A DNA stretch of 64,000 bases from Aliivibrio sp. EL58. Lineage in GTDB: Bacteria; Pseudomonadota; Gammaproteobacteria; Enterobacterales; Vibrionaceae. The stretch is taken from positions 248,001 through 312,000 of the forward strand of contig NZ_OMPC01000009.1 of the NCBI RefSeq assembly GCF_900312675.1. The letters are read 5' to 3'. A program made the position numbers and the translations under genes. How positions within the stretch are numbered: position 1 is the first letter of the stretch; each line of letters opens with the position of its first letter. The notes below the pieces were generated by a model. The model saw only the letters and a list, made by a program, of their open reading frames with translations. It had not been told where the DNA came from and searched no databases. Below, one piece after another: positions 61,132 through 64,000 of this stretch.

Positions 61132-61626
61132 ATGAAAAAATCACACCTAGTTCTTGCTATTGCAACCCTATTTAGCGCAAACACTTTTGCTAATGACTTC
61201 CACCTTTCTCCTGAAATTAAAATCGGTCCTTACGGCGGCTTTGGTATTCAAGCTGGTGTTACCGATGCTTTAGGCTTTGATGCGGCATTTATCAGTTATG
61301 GACGTACTGTTTATAGCAGTTCTATGTATGACGAAACTATCGATTCATACCGCTTTGGTATTCAACAGATGTTTGGCGCATCAAAAATGCATGGCATGCA
61401 GCTTGAGGTCGGTCTTGCAGATTATGATGGTAAGAAAACTAAAAGTGGTGAAACTACAAAAGAAAGTGCATTAGGTTCAAGCATTGGCGCATCTTATGTT
61501 TTCCAAGCAACGAACCATTTAGGACTAAGAGCCGGTGTTGATTTAAACTACTTCCCAATGAGCGATACTTATATTCCTTATGAGCTATCAACTAACTTTA
61601 ATATCGGTATGACGTTCACTTTTTAA
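61132..61626 (+). CDS. Small outer-membrane beta-barrel protein
   Basis: 164 residues: signal peptide (MKKSHLVLAIATLFSANTFA), about eight amphipathic strands (EIKIGPYGGFGIQAGVT, FDAAFISYGRTVY, SYRFGIQQMF, HGMQLEVGLADYD, ALGSSIGASYVFQ, HLGLRAGVDLNYF, STNFNIGMTFTF) and a terminal Phe. I do not recognise a named family; YfaZ-like or OmpW/OmpX-size barrels are the nearest comparison. Convergent with the repeat protein at 61716. Confidence 0.75.
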   Translation: MKKSHLVLAIATLFSANTFANDFHLSPEIKIGPYGGFGIQAGVTDALGFDAAFISYGRTVYSSSMYDETIDSYRFGIQQMFGASKMHGMQLEVGLADYDGKKTKSGETTKESALGSSIGASYVFQATNHLGLRAGVDLNYFPMSDTYIPYELSTNFNIGMTFTF

Positions 61627-61656
61627 GTGAACCAATCACAGTAAGTGATCAGATAC

Positions 61657-61693
61657 AAAAATGGCGCTGTTTATTTAAACAGCGCCATTTTTA
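61657..61693. terminator. Bidirectional terminator
   Basis: AAAAATGGCGCTGT-TTATTTAA-ACAGCGCCATTTTT: perfect 14-bp stem between convergent genes. Confidence 0.93.
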
Positions 61694-61715
61694 TTTAATA
61701 TTGAATTGAATCAAA

Positions 61716-62276
61716 TTACATCGCAAAGTTTACGATTGGGAAACAAGGTAGGAAACCATTTTCCGCACAGTTGATCAGACCAACTTGAACACCTTTGATT
61801 TCAGATGTCATGTTGAAGAAACCAACTTGAACGTGTGAATCATTTGAAAGGTTAGCAACACCTACATCAACCATGGTGTAACCTTCAGAGTAGTTCACTG
61901 CAGATACGTTAGCACCTTTAACATTATTAGTGATGTTTACAAAACCTAGGTTCGCACCTAAATCATCACCCATATGCCAGTTAAACAGACCAAAAGATGC
62001 ACCTGTCATGTTGCCATTAACTTTGTTCGCACCGATAAACAGTGGGAAGTTAACACCTGTTAGGTTATCACTCTCAGACATACCAAGCGCAAAATCGACA
62101 CCAGTTACATCGCCAGTTTTACCATGAAGAGCTGCTAAACGAACGCCTTTTACTTCACTTGCCGCTGGTGCATTAAAACCATTCAGAGATGAAAACATCA
62201 CTGGTGTACTATCCGCCATAGCGAATGATGAAACCATAGATAACGCCGCGCAAGTACCAACTAAAATCTTCTTCAT
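61716..62276 (-). CDS. Exported repeat protein, LA_2272-like surface repeat
   Basis: 186 residues: signal peptide (MKKILVGTCAALSMVSSFAMA) and then about nine degenerate 13-18 residue repeats of the pattern G-V/A-x-F/L/V-x-L/F-x-N/M, for example GVDFALGMSESDNLT, GASFGLFNWHMGDDL, GANLGFVNITNNVK and GVQVGLINCAENG, ending FPIVNFAM. This resembles the LA_2272 surface repeat described from Leptospira. Two Cys near the end (INC...LPC) could form a disulfide. Could be a solenoid or small barrel. Function unknown. Confidence 0.75.
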   Translation of the reverse strand: MKKILVGTCAALSMVSSFAMADSTPVMFSSLNGFNAPAASEVKGVRLAALHGKTGDVTGVDFALGMSESDNLTGVNFPLFIGANKVNGNMTGASFGLFNWHMGDDLGANLGFVNITNNVKGANVSAVNYSEGYTMVDVGVANLSNDSHVQVGFFNMTSEIKGVQVGLINCAENGFLPCFPIVNFAM

Positions 62277-62445
62277 AATATATTCCTTTATTACTATAAT
62301 TTATGATTATTAAATGAATCTATTTTTGTATTATCAATCGCATTATGAATGCAATAGCTCATAATATACTCGTTAGTTGCGATAAATACAGCATAGCTCA
62401 AATTTTATTTGTTTGATTATTATTTTTAAGTCAAAGGCTTATTTC

Positions 62446-62461
62446 GAGTGAAGTATCACTC
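62446..62461 (-). terminator. Hairpin just after phoU
   Basis: Perfect 6-bp stem GAGTGA-AGTA-TCACTC 3 nt beyond the phoU stop codon; no strong U-tract, so at best a weak terminator of the pst-phoU operon. Confidence 0.45.
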
Positions 62462-62464
62462 AAC

Positions 62465-63163
62465 TTATTTAATCACATCATCAATATTTTGATCGCCGAT
62501 ATGACGTACATCCTTTCCTTTGACAAAATAGATAATATATTCACAAATATTCTGGCAACGATCGCCGACTCGCTCAATAGCACGAGCCGCCCACATTACC
62601 TTCATAACACTTGGGATTGAGCTAGGGTCTTCCATCATGTAGTTCATTAATTGACGAATAACCGCGTCATATTCTGCATCTATTTTATCGTCAAACTTAT
62701 AAGCTTCGGTGGCCGCTTTTACATCCATACGTGCATACGCATCTAGTACTGAATGCATCATTTTTACTGATTGACGTCCAAGAGATTCAAGAGAAACTAA
62801 TAAAGAATGATGTTTATTCGAAAAGTTTTCTAGCGATACTTTCGCTATTTGAGAAGCGACATCACCAATACGTTCTAAATCAGTAATCGTTTTAATGATC
62901 GCCATGACTAGGCGTAAGTCACTAGCGGTAGGCTGACGCTTTGCAATGATACGGGTGCACGCTTCATCTATTGCCACTTCCATGGCGTTCACTTTATGGT
63001 CTTCATGCATAACACGTTTTGCCAAATCGGCATCGTGATTATGTAATGCTTCTAATGCATAGGTAAGCTGCTGCTCAACCATCCCCCCCATGGTTAATAC
63101 ATGAGTGCGAATAGCTTCAAGTTCGGTGTTAAATTGGCCTGAAATATGTCGACCAAGTTGCAT
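62465..63163 (-). CDS. phoU: Phosphate transport/Pho regulon regulator PhoU
   Basis: 232 residues. Two PhoU three-helix-bundle repeats with metal-binding E/DxxxD patterns ([28 protein letters not shown] in the first half; [16 protein letters not shown] in the second). Links the PstSCAB transporter to PhoR and keeps the Pho regulon off in high phosphate. 37 bp after pstB, the standard end of the pst operon. Confidence 0.96.
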   Translation of the reverse strand: MQLGRHISGQFNTELEAIRTHVLTMGGMVEQQLTYALEALHNHDADLAKRVMHEDHKVNAMEVAIDEACTRIIAKRQPTASDLRLVMAIIKTITDLERIGDVASQIAKVSLENFSNKHHSLLVSLESLGRQSVKMMHSVLDAYARMDVKAATEAYKFDDKIDAEYDAVIRQLMNYMMEDPSSIPSVMKVMWAARAIERVGDRCQNICEYIIYFVKGKDVRHIGDQNIDDVIK

Positions 63164-63200
63164 GGTATGTCCTTATTTTATCGTTGGCCTATTATAGGAA

Positions 63201-64000
63201 TTATCCATAGCGGCCTGTAATGTAATCTTCAGTTTGCTTATGTATTGGTGATGTAAAAATCGTATTTGCATTACCGTATTCAACCAATTTACCTTGGTTG
63301 ATAAAAGCGGTGTGATCGCTCACTCGTGCAGCTTGTTGCATATTATGCGTCACAATAACAACGGTATATTTACTTTTTAGCTCATAGATAAGCTCTTCAA
63401 TCGTCAGAGTAGAAATAGGATCCAAGGCTGACGTTGGTTCATCTAGTAATAATACTTCTGGCTCAATAGCAATTGCTCTAGCGATAACTAAACGCTGTTG
63501 CTGACCACCAGATAATCCAAAAGCATTTTCATGCAATCTATGTTTCACTTCGTCCCATAGCGCTGCTGCTTTTAAGGCTTCTTCTACTGCTTCATCTAAT
63601 ACTCGCGCTTCTTTTACGCCCTGTAAACGTAAACCGTAAACAACATTCTCATATATTGACTTAGGAAACGGATTTGGCCGTTGAAACACCATTCCCACAC
63701 GACGACGTAGTGAAGGTATGTCCGTATTTGGCTGATAAATATCATCACCAAATAATTTAATAGATCCTTGGATTTTGCAATTATCAACAAGATCATTCAT
63801 ACGATTAATACAACGTAGCAACGTAGATTTACCACAACCAGATGGTCCAATAAACGCCGTTACTTGTCCTTTAGGGATACGCATCTCTATATTGGATAAT
63901 GCGAATGTTTTATCGTATTTTAAACAAAGATTATTAATCTCTATTGCGGTATTTTCATCCGATAAATTATTTACGTCTATTGGCGATAGAAAAGAGAGAT
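63201..64000 (-). CDS. pstB: Phosphate ABC transporter ATPase PstB (5' end outside window)
   Basis: The frame is open to the right edge; the visible 266 residues include upstream [20 protein letters not shown], which belongs to the ABC domain start, so the internal ATG at 63884 is not the true start. Walker [11 protein letters not shown]-loop VFQRPNPFP, signature LSGGQQQR, Walker [13 protein letters not shown] and the H-loop VTHNMQQA are all present. Energises phosphate import by PstSCA; followed by phoU. Confidence 0.96.
   Translation of the reverse strand, partial: LSFLSPIDVNNLSDENTAIEINNLCLKYDKTFALSNIEMRIPKGQVTAFIGPSGCGKSTLLRCINRMNDLVDNCKIQGSIKLFGDDIYQPNTDIPSLRRRVGMVFQRPNPFPKSIYENVVYGLRLQGVKEARVLDEAVEEALKAAALWDEVKHRLHENAFGLSGGQQQRLVIARAIAIEPEVLLLDEPTSALDPISTLTIEELIYELKSKYTVVIVTHNMQQAARVSDHTAFINQGKLVEYGNANTIFTSPIHKQTEDYITGRYG

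Noticed and set aside
63201-63884. pstB as a complete gene starting at the ATG at 63884
   Set aside because: The frame continues upstream with clear ABC-domain sequence before Walker A, so the gene is cut by the window edge.

Overview
The window is a chromosomal segment of a low-GC gammaproteobacterium, almost certainly Vibrionaceae and most likely Aliivibrio (fischeri/logei/salmonicida type). This rests on protein similarity recalled from memory, the AT-rich base composition, and gene neighbourhoods that match E. coli blocks in Vibrio arrangement, for example cdsA-dxr-rseP instead of the E. coli dxr-uppS-cdsA order. No rRNA, tRNA, CRISPR array, prophage or complete insertion sequence was found. 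Most of the window is conserved core genome.

Layout. 1-6.5 kb: 3' end of bepA, an ArsC-like reductase, two conserved envelope genes (DUF2069, DUF2066), uracil uptake and salvage (uraA, upp), and purM-purN, with a PurR operator before purM. 6.5-11.1 kb: a YafJ-like amidotransferase, gmhA, and divergent fadE with a FadR operator. 11.2-20.8 kb: a TIGR03503-type membrane protein, dnaQ/rnhA, a YafS-like methyltransferase, gloB, mltD, a Yip1-family protein, a YafD-like phosphatase, glnB, a small cytochrome c and tilS. 20.8-40.4 kb (all minus strand): rpsB-tsf-pyrH-frr-uppS-cdsA-dxr-rseP-bamA-skp-lpxD-fabZ-lpxA-lpxB-rnhB-dnaE-accA, covering translation, isoprenoid/phospholipid/lipid A synthesis, outer-membrane assembly and replication. 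Several terminator-like hairpins and one MITE-like repeat divide it. 40.8-44.8 kb: map, glnD, yaeH. 44.9-50.6 kb: queA-tgt-yajC-secD-secF. 50.8-54.3 kb: a CBS-domain protein and the glyoxylate shunt genes aceB-aceA, with a FadR-like site far upstream. 54.9-57.5 kb: oxyR divergent from a 2-Cys peroxiredoxin, then cutC. 57.6-62.3 kb: an accessory, envelope-focused stretch with a BOF protein, an outer-membrane barrel divergent from a LysR regulator, a small proline-rich YadA-type trimeric autotransporter, another small barrel and a LA_2272-like repeat protein. 62.4-64 kb: phoU and the 3' part of pstB, cut by the window end.

Functional links. FadR-like boxes before fadE and before aceBA would tie beta-oxidation to the glyoxylate bypass. 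GlnD (uridylyltransferase) and its substrate GlnB are both present. The oxyR/peroxiredoxin pair is a compact peroxide-response unit. The lpx/bam/skp/rseP block builds and polices the outer membrane into which the accessory barrels at 58-62 kb would be inserted. The least explained parts are the 57.6-62.3 kb envelope cluster, the MITE-like element, the heptamer tandem repeat after uraA and the long aceB leader. I found no clear new multi-gene system; the best novelty candidates are the proline-rich mini-autotransporter and its neighbours.
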